From Ignavibacteria bacterium UBA6906 (GTDB lineage: Bacteria > Bacteroidota > Ignavibacteria > UBA10030 > UBA6906), in NCBI GenBank assembly GCA_002451155.1, contig DKBG01000287.1:11952-29884 (forward strand): a stretch of DNA of 17,933 nt, in the 5' to 3' direction. This document shows positions 6,454 through 14,045 of this stretch, in pieces. A program made the translations under genes and the position numbers. The notes beneath the pieces are model-generated. The model was not told the origin of the DNA, did not search any database, and worked only from the letters and a program-made list of their open reading frames with translations. Every line of letters begins with the position of its first letter. Positions within the stretch are counted from its first letter, which is position 1.

Positions 6454-8741
6454 CAGGGAAGACAGCCGGTTGGTTCATTTTCCTCAGTCTTGCCGGACAC
6501 ACCCTTCTGTGCGGAAACGAAACCGTAACACCAGACCAAATGGAAATTCCGATGACCGCCCGCATCTCCCTCCTGCACGGCAGGCCCATGTTCCTGGTAA
6601 ATGATCGCCCCGTCTATCCAATGATCTATTCACTGACAGATGTCCCGGGCGGCCGCTGGTCGTGGGAAGAGCTCCCCCGGCACAACATCCGTGCCTTCTA
6701 CGAGCGGGGAATCCGGCTCTTCCAGGTCGACGTTGCACTGGAGCAGCTCTGGCAGGACAATGGGACGATTGATCTCGCACCGGCGCAGAAGCAGATCGCG
6801 GGAATACGGGAGGTGTGCCCGGAAGCGGGTGTGATTATTCGGTTCCACGTTACCGCGCCGAAATGGTGGATGCGAGCGCATCCTGAAGAATGGGTGCGGT
6901 ACGCGGACACAGACTACCAGGATGAAGACCCGAACGGGTTCCCCCGTATCATCGAAGACGACAACTATCCGGTCCGGCGAGTCAGCCTAGCCTCGGAACT
7001 ATGGAAACGGGAATCCGCTGATCTGACGCGGGAGGTCCTGCGATTGCTCGCAGCTGCCCCCGAGGGAAACGCCCTCGTCGGAGTCCAGGTCGCGGACGGC
7101 ATTTATGGCGAATGGCACAACTGGGGGTTCTTTCGAAACGAGCCTGACGTCGGCATCCCAATGACCAGGGCCTTCCGCCGTTGGCTGAGTTTGAAATACC
7201 CATCGGATGAAGCGCTTCGCGTTGCCTGGAACGATTCATCAGCGGCACGTGCGATGGCGGAGGCACCAGGGGTGGAGGAGCGCCGGACCACCACCGGAGT
7301 ATTCCGGGATCCCTCCCGAGAGCGGAAGGTGATCGACTTTTATACCTGCATGCACGAGGTGATCGCCGACAGAATCCTCTTTTACGCGAAACTGGTGAAA
7401 GAGGCCTGGCCTCGTCCGATCGTTGTCGGGACTTTTTACGGATACTTTTTCTCGACGTTCGGCAGGCAGGCCGCCGGAGGGCATCTTGAACTCCAGCGGG
7501 TGCTCGACTCCCCGTTTATCGACTACCTTTCGGGACCTCAGGCGTATGAGCCTGAATCCATGAAGCCAGGTGAGCCCTATCGGTCCCGGAGTCTCATTAC
7601 GACCATTCTACTCCATGGAAAGCTCTGGCTGGACGAGATGGACAATGAGCCGACAATACCGATCATGCGGGATGCCCGCTATGAGCTGAAGTTGCGGAAC
7701 AGCATCGCAAACGTCCGGAGAAACCTTCTCTTCACCTACACAAAGGGGATGGGCCTCTGGTTCTATGATTTCGGGCTAGCCGGCGTAGACCTCGATGGGC
7801 AACGGTACAATCAGAGGGGCAGCCGGGGATCCTGGGATGATCCGTTTGTCCTGGATGAGATCGGAGCACTGAAACGGCTCTTCGAAGCCCGGTCCACAAA
7901 CCCGTACAGAACCGAAGCCGATGTTCTTTTCGTGTACGACACCAGGGTCTTCACTGCCACTGCAAGTCTGCGCGGGACTGATCCTGTAAGTTCGGTTTGC
8001 ATCGACTATAATTCGCTGAACGCGTTCAAATCCGGTGTCGTATTCGACGCGATCCATCTGGACGACCTCGGACGGATTGATCTCACCTCCTATCGTGTGG
8101 TAGTCTTCGGCAATACCTTTGTCCTCACGGACGCACAGCGTCGGTTTATCCGGGAGAAGGTGGCGCAGGACGGACGGTCTTGTGTCTGGTTCTACGCACC
8201 CGGCTACAGCAATGGTGAGCGGCTGGACCCGGGATGGATCAGTGCGCTTACTGGGATCGATGTCGCACCGATCGCCTCTCCGGATCCGCCCGAAATTGCG
8301 CTATCGTACAGAAACGACACTCTCTCCACCTACACACTGGGGACAGGCCCGATCACTCCTCTCTTTGCCGTGACCGATCCCGATGCGGAAATCTTGGGCC
8401 GATTCGCCAAAACCGGAGAGCCGGCAGTCGCAAGAAAACTGTTCAGCAACTTCACATCCTGGTTCGTCACTCTCCCGGCGAAAGGGATCGAACCTCTCCG
8501 TGAAATACTCCGGCGGAGCGGAGCCCACGTCTACAGCGAGCAGGGAGATATTGTCTACGCGGGAGGAGGGATTCTGGCCGTTCACACAAAAACCGGAGGC
8601 AGACATGCAGTGGTCCTGCGGAACGGGAATTCGCTCTCGTTCGACCTGCCGGAGGGAGGAGCCACGCTTGTCCTTGACAGCTCGACCGGCGAGCTTCTCC
8701 GGCCTGTCTCGGTCGATCTCCCGCAGGAGGGGAAACAGTGA
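6450..8741 (+). CDS. Secreted clan GH-A glycoside hydrolase, GH42-like
   Basis: A 763-residue exported enzyme. Residues 1-22 form a signal peptide (KTAGWFIFLSLAGHTLLCG). C21 does not sit in a good lipobox, so a lipoprotein is doubtful. Residues 45-480 look like a (beta/alpha)8 barrel of the beta-galactosidase GH42 type: YFW-type edge strands, IIRFHVTAPKWWMRAHPEEW (129-148), an acid/base candidate E221 in GIYGEWHNWG, and a nucleophile candidate E396 in KLWLDEMDNE. Residues 490-610 resemble the GH42 trimerisation (glutamine amidotransferase-like) domain (DVLFVYDTRVF, YRVVVFGNTFVLTDAQRRFI, CVWFYAPGY). A beta-rich C-terminus follows. The frame is open back to 6312, but ATG 6450 begins the signal peptide, follows GGAGGAG (6432-6438), and overlaps the zinc protein stop. 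Substrate unknown. A different GH-A family is possible. Confidence 0.8.
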   Translation: MTGKTAGWFIFLSLAGHTLLCGNETVTPDQMEIPMTARISLLHGRPMFLVNDRPVYPMIYSLTDVPGGRWSWEELPRHNIRAFYERGIRLFQVDVALEQLWQDNGTIDLAPAQKQIAGIREVCPEAGVIIRFHVTAPKWWMRAHPEEWVRYADTDYQDEDPNGFPRIIEDDNYPVRRVSLASELWKRESADLTREVLRLLAAAPEGNALVGVQVADGIYGEWHNWGFFRNEPDVGIPMTRAFRRWLSLKYPSDEALRVAWNDSSAARAMAEAPGVEERRTTTGVFRDPSRERKVIDFYTCMHEVIADRILFYAKLVKEAWPRPIVVGTFYGYFFSTFGRQAAGGHLELQRVLDSPFIDYLSGPQAYEPESMKPGEPYRSRSLITTILLHGKLWLDEMDNEPTIPIMRDARYELKLRNSIANVRRNLLFTYTKGMGLWFYDFGLAGVDLDGQRYNQRGSRGSWDDPFVLDEIGALKRLFEARSTNPYRTEADVLFVYDTRVFTATASLRGTDPVSSVCIDYNSLNAFKSGVVFDAIHLDDLGRIDLTSYRVVVFGNTFVLTDAQRRFIREKVAQDGRSCVWFYAPGYSNGERLDPGWISALTGIDVAPIASPDPPEIALSYRNDTLSTYTLGTGPITPLFAVTDPDAEILGRFAKTGEPAVARKLFSNFTSWFVTLPAKGIEPLREILRRSGAHVYSEQGDIVYAGGGILAVHTKTGGRHAVVLRNGNSLSFDLPEGGATLVLDSSTGELLRPVSVDLPQEGKQ
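8725..8732 (+). promoter_or_regulatory. Strong Shine-Dalgarno site selecting a GTG start
   Basis: AGGAGGGG lies 5 nt before GTG 8738 and 17 nt before the next in-frame ATG at 8750. This supports GTG initiation inside the stop region of the glycosidase gene. Confidence 0.7.
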
Positions 8742-9517
8742 GGACCGAAATGCGCAGAATCGCAATCACACGCGACGTGAGCCCGGCGATCACCCGGTGC
8801 GAACTCACGCACCTGCAGCGTGCGCCAATCGATCTTGAGATCGCACGAAGCCAGCACCGCGCCTACGAGAAAGAGCTCGAGCGCCTCGGATGGAGTCTCC
8901 TCCGGTTGCCGGTCGAGCCCGACCTGCCCGACTCGGTCTTCGTTGAAGACGCTGCCATTGTTCTGGATGAAGTCGCCGTCATCACGCGCCCGGGAGCGCC
9001 TTCACGCAGGCCGGAGACCGCCGCAGTTGCAGAGGCACTTCGCCCCTACCGCCTGCTCCTGACAATTGAGGAGCCCGGCACAATGGATGGTGGTGACGTC
9101 CTCCGCATTGACAGGGATCTTTACATCGGGGTTTCGCGGCGCACAAATGAGGCAGCGGTAGAACAGATGAAGCGCGCGCTTGCGCGGTTCGGCTATCGTG
9201 TCACCGGAATCGAGGTGTCTGAGTGCCTTCACCTGAAGTCAGCCGTGACGCTGGTCGATCAGGAAACCATACTCATAAACCCGCGCTGGGTCATCCCGGG
9301 CTTCTTTCAGGGCGTTCGAGTCATTGAGACAGACCCAGGAGAGCCGTATGCTGCGAACGGTCTTCTCCTCGGCAGACGCATACTCTACCCGACGGCTTTT
9401 CCGCGCACCCGGGAACGGCTGACCGGCGGGGGAATTCGTATCGTGGATATTGACATGTCCGAGCTGGCCAAGGCGGAAGGAGCTGTGACATGCTGCAGTA
9501 TCCTATTCGAGGGATGA
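8738..9517 (+). CDS. Dimethylarginine dimethylaminohydrolase-like guanidino-modifying enzyme
   Basis: A 259-residue cytoplasmic enzyme of the DDAH/arginine deiminase superfamily. DDAH hydrolyses N-omega-methylated arginines to citrulline plus methylamines through a covalent thiouronium intermediate. All landmarks are present: FVEDAA (68-73), TMDGGDVLRI with D117 where Pseudomonas DDAH has its catalytic Glu region, a GVSRRTN segment (131-137), the catalytic His H165 in CLHLKSAVT, and the catalytic Cys C252 in EGAVTCCS near the C-terminus. Length matches Pseudomonas DDAH (about 254). Translation probably starts at GTG 8738 (GTGA overlap with the glycosidase stop), placed 5 nt after a strong AGGAGGGG. 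It is the last gene of the packed cluster. The substrate could be dimethylarginine, arginine or another guanidine, because the superfamily is broad. Confidence 0.85.
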   Translation: MRTEMRRIAITRDVSPAITRCELTHLQRAPIDLEIARSQHRAYEKELERLGWSLLRLPVEPDLPDSVFVEDAAIVLDEVAVITRPGAPSRRPETAAVAEALRPYRLLLTIEEPGTMDGGDVLRIDRDLYIGVSRRTNEAAVEQMKRALARFGYRVTGIEVSECLHLKSAVTLVDQETILINPRWVIPGFFQGVRVIETDPGEPYAANGLLLGRRILYPTAFPRTRERLTGGGIRIVDIDMSELAKAEGAVTCCSILFEG

Positions 9518-9706
9518 GCGATGGGCGACATCGGGCCAACTCCCACCGAACGAGATCTGAGCTCTGCACTCTGAAATCTGCATTGTTTCGATATTTTATC
9601 GGATATTGGCCATATCAGATGTCAAATCTCAGATGAAGCGGAGAGACGGCGCGGAGATCTTCAGGAAGGGAGAGCGGAAACCGGCGAATCTCAGGAGGAA
9701 ACCAGA
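9518..9706 (+). promoter_or_regulatory. AT-rich intergenic patch with two adjacent palindromes (candidate promoter/operator)
   Basis: The 189-bp gap is locally AT-rich between about 9571 and 9630. CGATA-TTT-TATCG (9589-9601) is followed at once by GATAT-TGGCC-ATATC (9602-9616). Around them are degenerate ATCTGA/TCTGAAATCTG words (9555-9580) and two CAGATG copies (9616-9621 and 9630-9635). TTGTTT at 9583-9588 could be a -35 element, but no convincing -10 is seen. AGGAGG at 9693-9698 is the ribosome binding site of the next gene. A promoter for the zinc-ribbon gene is plausible but not proved. Confidence 0.35.
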
Positions 9707-9958
9707 ATGGCGATAGGCGCAGTCTTCGAGAAGACGGACCGTTCACTGGAAAAGGAGCCCGCGACATTCCACGCTCACGGCAGAGACATCCAATGCCCTC
9801 ATTGCGGGGGGAAGACGTTTTCACTCAGGCATATTCTCATGAACACACCGGGCCTCACGTTTCTCGGACTCGACTGGGCGAACAGGACGGCATACGCGCT
9901 TGTCTGCACGGCATGCTCATGCGTCCAGTGGTTCACCAGGCAGCCAGAACGCCGGTAG
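9707..9958 (+). CDS. YpzJ-like small zinc-ribbon protein (DUF2082 type)
   Basis: An 83-residue protein. C30/C33 (CPHCGG) and C67/C70 (CTAC, with a further C72) form a zinc ribbon. The intervening LMNTPGLTFLGLDWANRTAYALVC pattern and the following VQWF are characteristic of the YpzJ/DUF2082 family of predicted nucleic-acid-binding zinc-ribbon proteins, whose function is unknown. AGGAGG at 9693-9698 is 8 nt before the ATG. The N-terminal 28 residues look unstructured and charged. It is unrelated in sequence to the other small zinc protein at 6214-6453. Confidence 0.75.
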   Translation: MAIGAVFEKTDRSLEKEPATFHAHGRDIQCPHCGGKTFSLRHILMNTPGLTFLGLDWANRTAYALVCTACSCVQWFTRQPERR

Positions 9959-9965
9959 AGTTGGA

Positions 9966-10001
9966 CCGCCCGCGAGGTCTCTCTTTCACGGGCGGGAGAC
10001 C
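9966..10001 (+). promoter_or_regulatory. Two mutually exclusive stems in the leader of the CNNM/CorC-like gene
   Basis: CCGCCCG (9966-9972) can pair with CGGGCGG (9989-9995), and GGTCTC (9976-9981) can pair with GAGACC (9996-10001). The stems interleave. There is no linker between 9995 and 9996, so both cannot easily form together. Further down, ATCCG (10010-10014) can pair with CGGAT (10022-10026), just upstream of AGGAG at 10040-10044. No T run follows. It may be an attenuator-like leader, or only the 3' end of the preceding gene's transcript. Confidence 0.35.
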
Positions 10002-10053
10002 CTGGCGCGCATCCGCCTGCGCCGGATAACGGCCTGCACAGGAGAAAAAGCGT

Positions 10054-11388
10054 ATGGCAGCGATACTCATTGAAAGTTTCGTCATCGTGTTCCTGATCCT
10101 CATCAACGGACTCTTCGCGATGTCCGAGATCGCGCTCGTTTCCTCCCGAAAGGCACGATTGCAGCAACTCGCGGATTCGGGGAATCGCCGCGCCGCGGTG
10201 GCCCTCGATCTAATGGCCACTCCCGACCGATTTCTTTCGACAGTCCAGATCGGGATCACGCTTGTCGGGATCCTCGCCGGAGTCTTTGGAGGCGCGACGA
10301 TTGCAGGCCAGCTGGCCGAGCTGCTGAATGACATCCCGGCCGTCAGCCCGTACGGGGAGGCGGTCAGTGTGGTGCTGGTCGTGCTCTGTATCACGTACGC
10401 GTCGCTTGTTGTCGGGGAGCTCGCGCCGAAACGCATTGCGCTGAACAACGCTGAGGTCATCGCCCTCCGGGTGGCCCCGCTCATGCGCCTGGCTGCCACC
10501 ATCACCTCTCCTGCCGTCAGGCTGCTCACCCAATCGACCCGGCTTGTCCTCCGCATTGTCCACGCTCGCCCTCCGGCGGACGAGGCAGTCAGTGAGGAGG
10601 AAATCAATTTGATGTTGAAGCATGGTGCGCAGCTCGGCGCGTTTCATCAGAAGGAGCGCGAAATGGTGGAGCGGGTGTTCCGGCTCGGTGACCTTAACGT
10701 GAACGCCCTGATGACACCGCGCACTGCGGTAGTATGGTTGAATGCCGATGAGCCAAGCGATTCGATTCGGAATAAGATCATCTCGACCGGGTACACCTGC
10801 TACCCGGTAGCGCACGAGAGTCTCGACGACGCCTCCGGAATCGTCTTCGCTAAGGACCTGTTCTCGCAATCACTGAGCGGGATCGCGCTTGATGTGCGCC
10901 GGGTCCTCCGCCCGGCTCCTTCCCTTCCGCAGAAACTCCCTGCTCTCGAGGCACTCCAGCGATTTCAGGAGTCATCCTCCTACGCTGCACTGGTGGTGGA
11001 TGAATTCGGAGGCGTGCAGGGACTCGTCACGATCAACGATATCCTCCGATCTATTGTACGGGGAATTCACCTGCCGGGTGAACCCGCTCGACCCCGGGGC
11101 GTGCTACAGGGAGACGGGAGCTGGATGCTCGACGGCAGGCTCCCCATTGCGGACGCAAAAGATCTCCTTCGTCTTCAGGTGCTCCCCGGTGAAGAAGCCC
11201 GGGAGTACCAGACCGTGGCAGGATTCGTGATGACCGTCCTGGGACGACTGCCGGAGGCCGGCGACAGATTTGATTTTGGCGGGTATGATTTCGAAGTCAC
11301 ACACGTGACGCATCAACGTGTCGATAAGATCCTGGCGCGAAAGGCCAGACGAGAAGACCCCGGGCACCTGAATCCACACTCACTCTAA
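10054..11388 (+). CDS. CNNM/CorC-type hemolysin-family membrane transporter (DUF21-CBS-CorC)
   Basis: A 444-residue inner-membrane protein with the full domain order of the CNNM/HlyC-CorC family. The DUF21 transmembrane domain covers about 1-190, with MSEIALVSSRKARL (23-36) and VVGELAPKRIAL (119-130) signatures and hydrophobic segments near 5-22, 62-90, 102-122 and 136-165. Paired CBS domains cover about 215-335, ending in the typical VVDEFGGVQGLVTINDIL (314-331). A C-terminal CorC_HlyC domain covers about 350-430. Family members are linked to Mg2+ or Co2+ export and homeostasis; 'hemolysin' is a historical label. AGGAG at 10040-10044 lies 9 nt before the ATG. The gene has a 95-nt, GC-rich leader with possible alternative stems, the only hint of regulation. 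Confidence 0.9.
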   Translation: MAAILIESFVIVFLILINGLFAMSEIALVSSRKARLQQLADSGNRRAAVALDLMATPDRFLSTVQIGITLVGILAGVFGGATIAGQLAELLNDIPAVSPYGEAVSVVLVVLCITYASLVVGELAPKRIALNNAEVIALRVAPLMRLAATITSPAVRLLTQSTRLVLRIVHARPPADEAVSEEEINLMLKHGAQLGAFHQKEREMVERVFRLGDLNVNALMTPRTAVVWLNADEPSDSIRNKIISTGYTCYPVAHESLDDASGIVFAKDLFSQSLSGIALDVRRVLRPAPSLPQKLPALEALQRFQESSSYAALVVDEFGGVQGLVTINDILRSIVRGIHLPGEPARPRGVLQGDGSWMLDGRLPIADAKDLLRLQVLPGEEAREYQTVAGFVMTVLGRLPEAGDRFDFGGYDFEVTHVTHQRVDKILARKARREDPGHLNPHSL

Positions 11389-11487
11389 GCCAACTCCTGG
11401 CAGCAGCGCCGGGGCTGAGTGAATTGGACGAAAGATGAAGGGTGGGACTCGCCCGGTATGCCCTGTTGTCGACGGAAGGAATGCGTG

Positions 11488-12057
11488 ATGCACTCCTATC
11501 ACCATCTGACTTTGACGAGCCAGGCCGCATGGCGTGCCTGGCTGCGCAGGCACCACCGGCAGCCCCGTGGCGTCTGGCTTGTCTTTCGGAAGCAGGCCGC
11601 TGGTGGCCCGGCGTTCTCCTATGAAGGTGCGGTGGAAGAGGCCCTCTGCTTCGGCTGGATCGACAGTCTCATCCACAGGCTCGATGAGAAAAGATACGCC
11701 CGGTTGTTCACGCCGCGAAGAAAAGGAAGTACCTGGTCCGAACTGAATATCCGCCGGGTCCGGAGGCTTATCCAGCAGGGGCGGATGGCTCCCTCGGGTC
11801 TTGCCGCGATGGAGCCAGGTGTTCTCAGACGGCCAAGAGACCTCCCCAGGAAGAAAGATCAGGCTATCCCCCTCACACTCCGCAATGCACTCTTCGCCCG
11901 GAACGCTCTGAGGAAGAATTTCATGCTGCTCCCCTCGTCGCAGCGCCGACTCTATGTCGCCTGGATCCTGGACGCAAAAAGGGAAGAAACACGCCGCAGG
12001 CGGATCGCCGAAGCGGTCCGGAAACTCGCACTGGGAGAACCGCTCGGGTTGAAATGA
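11488..12057 (+). CDS. YdeI/OmpD-associated (OmdA) family protein
   Basis: A 189-residue cytoplasmic protein of the YdeI/OmdA family, a widespread bacterial family whose biochemical role is not established. Signatures are WRAWLRRHHRQPRGVWLVFRK (15-35), the EALCFGWIDS motif (51-60), and FTPRRKGSTWSELN (74-87). The C-terminal half holds a second conserved helical region (FMLLPSSQRRLYVAWILDAKREETRRRRI). The frame is open to 11419, but GGAAGGA at 11474-11480 lies 7 nt before ATG 11488, where family homology begins. A GTG at 11485 is equally in frame. The next gene starts 1 bp after its stop, so the two are probably cotranscribed. Confidence 0.85.
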   Translation: MHSYHHLTLTSQAAWRAWLRRHHRQPRGVWLVFRKQAAGGPAFSYEGAVEEALCFGWIDSLIHRLDEKRYARLFTPRRKGSTWSELNIRRVRRLIQQGRMAPSGLAAMEPGVLRRPRDLPRKKDQAIPLTLRNALFARNALRKNFMLLPSSQRRLYVAWILDAKREETRRRRIAEAVRKLALGEPLGLK

Positions 12058-12058
12058 C

Positions 12059-12586
12059 GTGACACTCAACGCCGCACTCAGAATCCGGCCTGAGAGGCCG
12101 CCCGATCTCTCACGGATTCGGGAATTGAACAGGCTCGCGTTTGGTGGAATTGAGGAGGCTGATATCGTTGACGCAATCCGGTCCGGAGGAGGAGCCGTGC
12201 TCTCACTGGTCGCAGTAGCCGGCGATGATCTCATTGTCGGCCATATCCTCTTTTCGCCCGTCACGCTGGTGCCTCCGGTGCCCGAGCTCCGGGGGCTCGG
12301 ACTCGGTCCCATGGCCGTGCTCCCCTCCTGGCAGAACCGCGGGATCGGAACCCGGCTCGTCGAAGAGGGGATGCGGCACTGCGTTGATCTCGCGGTTGAC
12401 TATGTCGTGGTCCTCGGCCACCCGGCATATTATCCGCGGTTTGGATTCCTCCCCTCGGTCTCGTTCAACCTGAAGTCGGCCTATGATGCGCCTCCCGAGG
12501 CATTTATGGTACGCGAACTTCGCGAAGGATCGCTGCGGGAACACTCGGGAGTGGTACACTATCGCCCGGAGTTCGGGGGAGGCTAA
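12059..12586 (+). CDS. GNAT-family N-acetyltransferase (YhbS-like)
   Basis: A 175-residue protein with the GNAT fold. The acetyl-CoA binding loop is QNRGIGTRL (92-100), preceded by the LGPMAVLPSWQ strand, and followed by VVVLGHPAYYPRFGF (116-130), which is characteristic of the YhbS type. These enzymes move an acetyl group from acetyl-CoA to an amine; the acceptor here is unknown. The likely start is GTG 12059, one base after the YdeI-like stop. No well-spaced Shine-Dalgarno site is present (GGGAG at 12033-12037 is distant), so translation may depend on reinitiation from the upstream gene. Confidence 0.85.
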   Translation: MTLNAALRIRPERPPDLSRIRELNRLAFGGIEEADIVDAIRSGGGAVLSLVAVAGDDLIVGHILFSPVTLVPPVPELRGLGLGPMAVLPSWQNRGIGTRLVEEGMRHCVDLAVDYVVVLGHPAYYPRFGFLPSVSFNLKSAYDAPPEAFMVRELREGSLREHSGVVHYRPEFGGG

Positions 12587-12915
12587 GGGAGCAGCCAAGG
12601 AACGGCTTCACAGAAGAATATGGCTCGCTCATAGAAGCCCGCATTCCAGTGGCGCTCCTGGCTCCGGTTCCAAGTATTCAGACAGGGCTTCTTGTGAAGT
12701 CTAGATCCATCTCAACTCGGGTTGTGACACCCGGATTTGGATCTTAACCGGAAATTGAGCAGTACAGTGTGGAAAGAGAGCGGATGTTCCGCTGTCTCAC
12801 GCCACATGCGACTCACCACTTCCCAGTCGGATTCCAGGGACCACGTGGCAGAATTCAAACCGGGCTCGTTCCCTCCTCAAGCCCCGTGTCGAAGTCGAAA
12901 AGGAAGGACTGTCAT
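12587..12915. other. 329-bp non-coding interval with two nested inverted repeats
   Basis: Frames here are open only in short pieces with shadow-like composition, and I see no gene. Two inverted repeats lie next to each other. AGAAGCCC (12633-12640) pairs with GGGCTTCT (12685-12692) and encloses CCAG/CTGG. AGATCCA (12703-12709) pairs with TGGATCT (12738-12744) and encloses a CGGGT (12718-12722) / ACCCG (12729-12733) hairpin with a 6-nt loop. A small GCGGA-TGT-TCCGC hairpin follows at 12780-12792. GGAAGGA at 12902-12908 belongs to the next gene. The element could be a small structured RNA, a degraded mobile element, or a transcript end. Confidence 0.5.
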
Positions 12916-13293
12916 ATGACGTACAAAGCAGCCAGGATTGCCTTCTTCATTCAGGCAGTGTTCGGACTGGCTTCAACACTGATCACGCTCAGTCTGGGGC
13001 CAAAAGGAATCGCAGTGCTTGCAGGAATAGCCCTCAGGCCGCTCGTCCTCGAGCGATCATCCACTCCTGATGCGAGTCTGATCTGGAAGCGCTCCCTGCA
13101 CATCGCGGAAGTCAGCCTGTTGATCACTGCGGTGACCATACTCCTTCTCTGGGCACTCTCTGAATATGCCGCCGGAGCGCTCCTTCCGGACAGGCATGGG
13201 AGCATTCTGCTTCTCGCCCTGCTCCCCTATTTCACGTTCGTCCACGGCACCATCGGAGCGCTCTGGGGATTCCCAAAGGGGGAACCGCAGTGA
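12916..13293 (+). CDS. Small integral membrane protein, function unknown
   Basis: A 125-residue hydrophobic protein that I do not recognise. Probable membrane segments are near 7-28 and 29-44 (possibly one hairpin), 62-82 (IAEVSLLITAVTILLLWAL) and 95-118 (GSILLLALLPYFTFVHGTIGAL). A charged stretch ERSSTPDASLIWKR (46-59) lies between them. The frame is open upstream to 12769, but those residues are polar and low quality, and GGAAGGA at 12902-12908 sits 7 nt before ATG 12916. The 35-bp gap to the pseudouridine synthase gene suggests cotranscription. The real gene is likely, the function unknown. Confidence 0.7.
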   Translation: MTYKAARIAFFIQAVFGLASTLITLSLGPKGIAVLAGIALRPLVLERSSTPDASLIWKRSLHIAEVSLLITAVTILLLWALSEYAAGALLPDRHGSILLLALLPYFTFVHGTIGALWGFPKGEPQ

Positions 13294-13327
13294 GGAACGC
13301 TGTGGCGACAAATGGCCGGGATGGACA

Positions 13328-14038
13328 ATGAGCGAGAGGACCCCGCAGTCTTCGATGTTTGACGTCCTCCACGTGGATGATCGGCTCATCGCGGTGAACA
13401 AGCGGGAGGGCGTCATCTCCATTCCTGATCGGACGAACTCCGGAGGATCGCTTGTGGAGGAACTTCGAAGGGAATTTTCTCAAAATATCTATATTGTTCA
13501 CCGGCTGGACAAAGAGGTGAGCGGGGTCATCCTCTTCGCGAGGGATGCCGCAACCCATCGTTCCCTAAGCAGACTGTTCAGCAGCCGCGTGGTAAAGAAA
13601 GTGTACCGGGCGCTTCTCCACGGATCCATCGCCGGAACGGGAGGAACCGTCGACAAACCGGTGCGTGAATTCGGATCGGGAAGAATGGGAATCGACGAGC
13701 TCCGCGGAAAACAGTCGCGTACGGATTTTGATGTCATTGAGCGGCTCCCCGCTTCGACACTCGTGAAGGCATATCCGCGAACGGGACGCCGCCACCAGAT
13801 CAGGGTCCATTTTTATTCGATCGGGCACCCGATCGTCGGCGACGTGCGATACGGTGATCGTCTTGCGCAATCGGCGTTTCCGAGACTGATGTTGCACGCG
13901 GAGGAAATCGCATTCTCGCTTCCGTCGGGTGAGACCCTGAGGGTATCTGCTCCGCTTCCCGCGACGTTTCTTGACGTCGTTGATCGTATGAGGTCGAGCG
14001 AGGCCGACCGCGGAACCCGTTCCTCCGGGCTCTCCTGA
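13328..14038 (+). CDS. RluA-family RNA pseudouridine synthase
   Basis: A 236-residue enzyme that isomerises uridine to pseudouridine in rRNA or tRNA. The catalytic Asp is D61 in IVHRLDKEVSG (56-66). KVYRALLHG (91-99) gives the conserved active-site Tyr (Y93). The RTGRRHQIRVHF block (151-162) and IVGDVRYG (169-176) complete the family pattern. There is no N-terminal S4 domain, as in the short RluA-type enzymes. The N-terminus begins directly with the catalytic-domain strand FDVLHVDDRLIAVNKREGV. ATG 13328 is chosen because it is closest to that strand; the Shine-Dalgarno site is weak (GGGATGG). The frame is open further upstream to 13166, but this would overlap the membrane protein gene by about 128 bp. 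The exact target RNA cannot be told. Confidence 0.9.
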   Translation: MSERTPQSSMFDVLHVDDRLIAVNKREGVISIPDRTNSGGSLVEELRREFSQNIYIVHRLDKEVSGVILFARDAATHRSLSRLFSSRVVKKVYRALLHGSIAGTGGTVDKPVREFGSGRMGIDELRGKQSRTDFDVIERLPASTLVKAYPRTGRRHQIRVHFYSIGHPIVGDVRYGDRLAQSAFPRLMLHAEEIAFSLPSGETLRVSAPLPATFLDVVDRMRSSEADRGTRSSGLS

Positions 14039-14045
14039 AGAAGGG

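Noticed and set aside
9966..10001. H-type pseudoknot formed by both stems together
   Set aside because: No nucleotide separates the third and fourth strands, so nothing is left to cross the 7-bp stem. The stems are better read as alternatives.
12633..12692. tRNA-like element (8-bp closing stem, GGTTCCAAGT resembling a T-arm)
   Set aside because: It is only 60 nt long, has no anticodon or D-arm, and lacks the conserved GTTCRANNC T-loop pairing.
12483..12919. Two short open frames (12483-12704 and 12737-12919, +)
   Set aside because: One overlaps the GNAT gene in another frame and neither has a ribosome binding site or a recognisable motif. Their composition is shadow-like.
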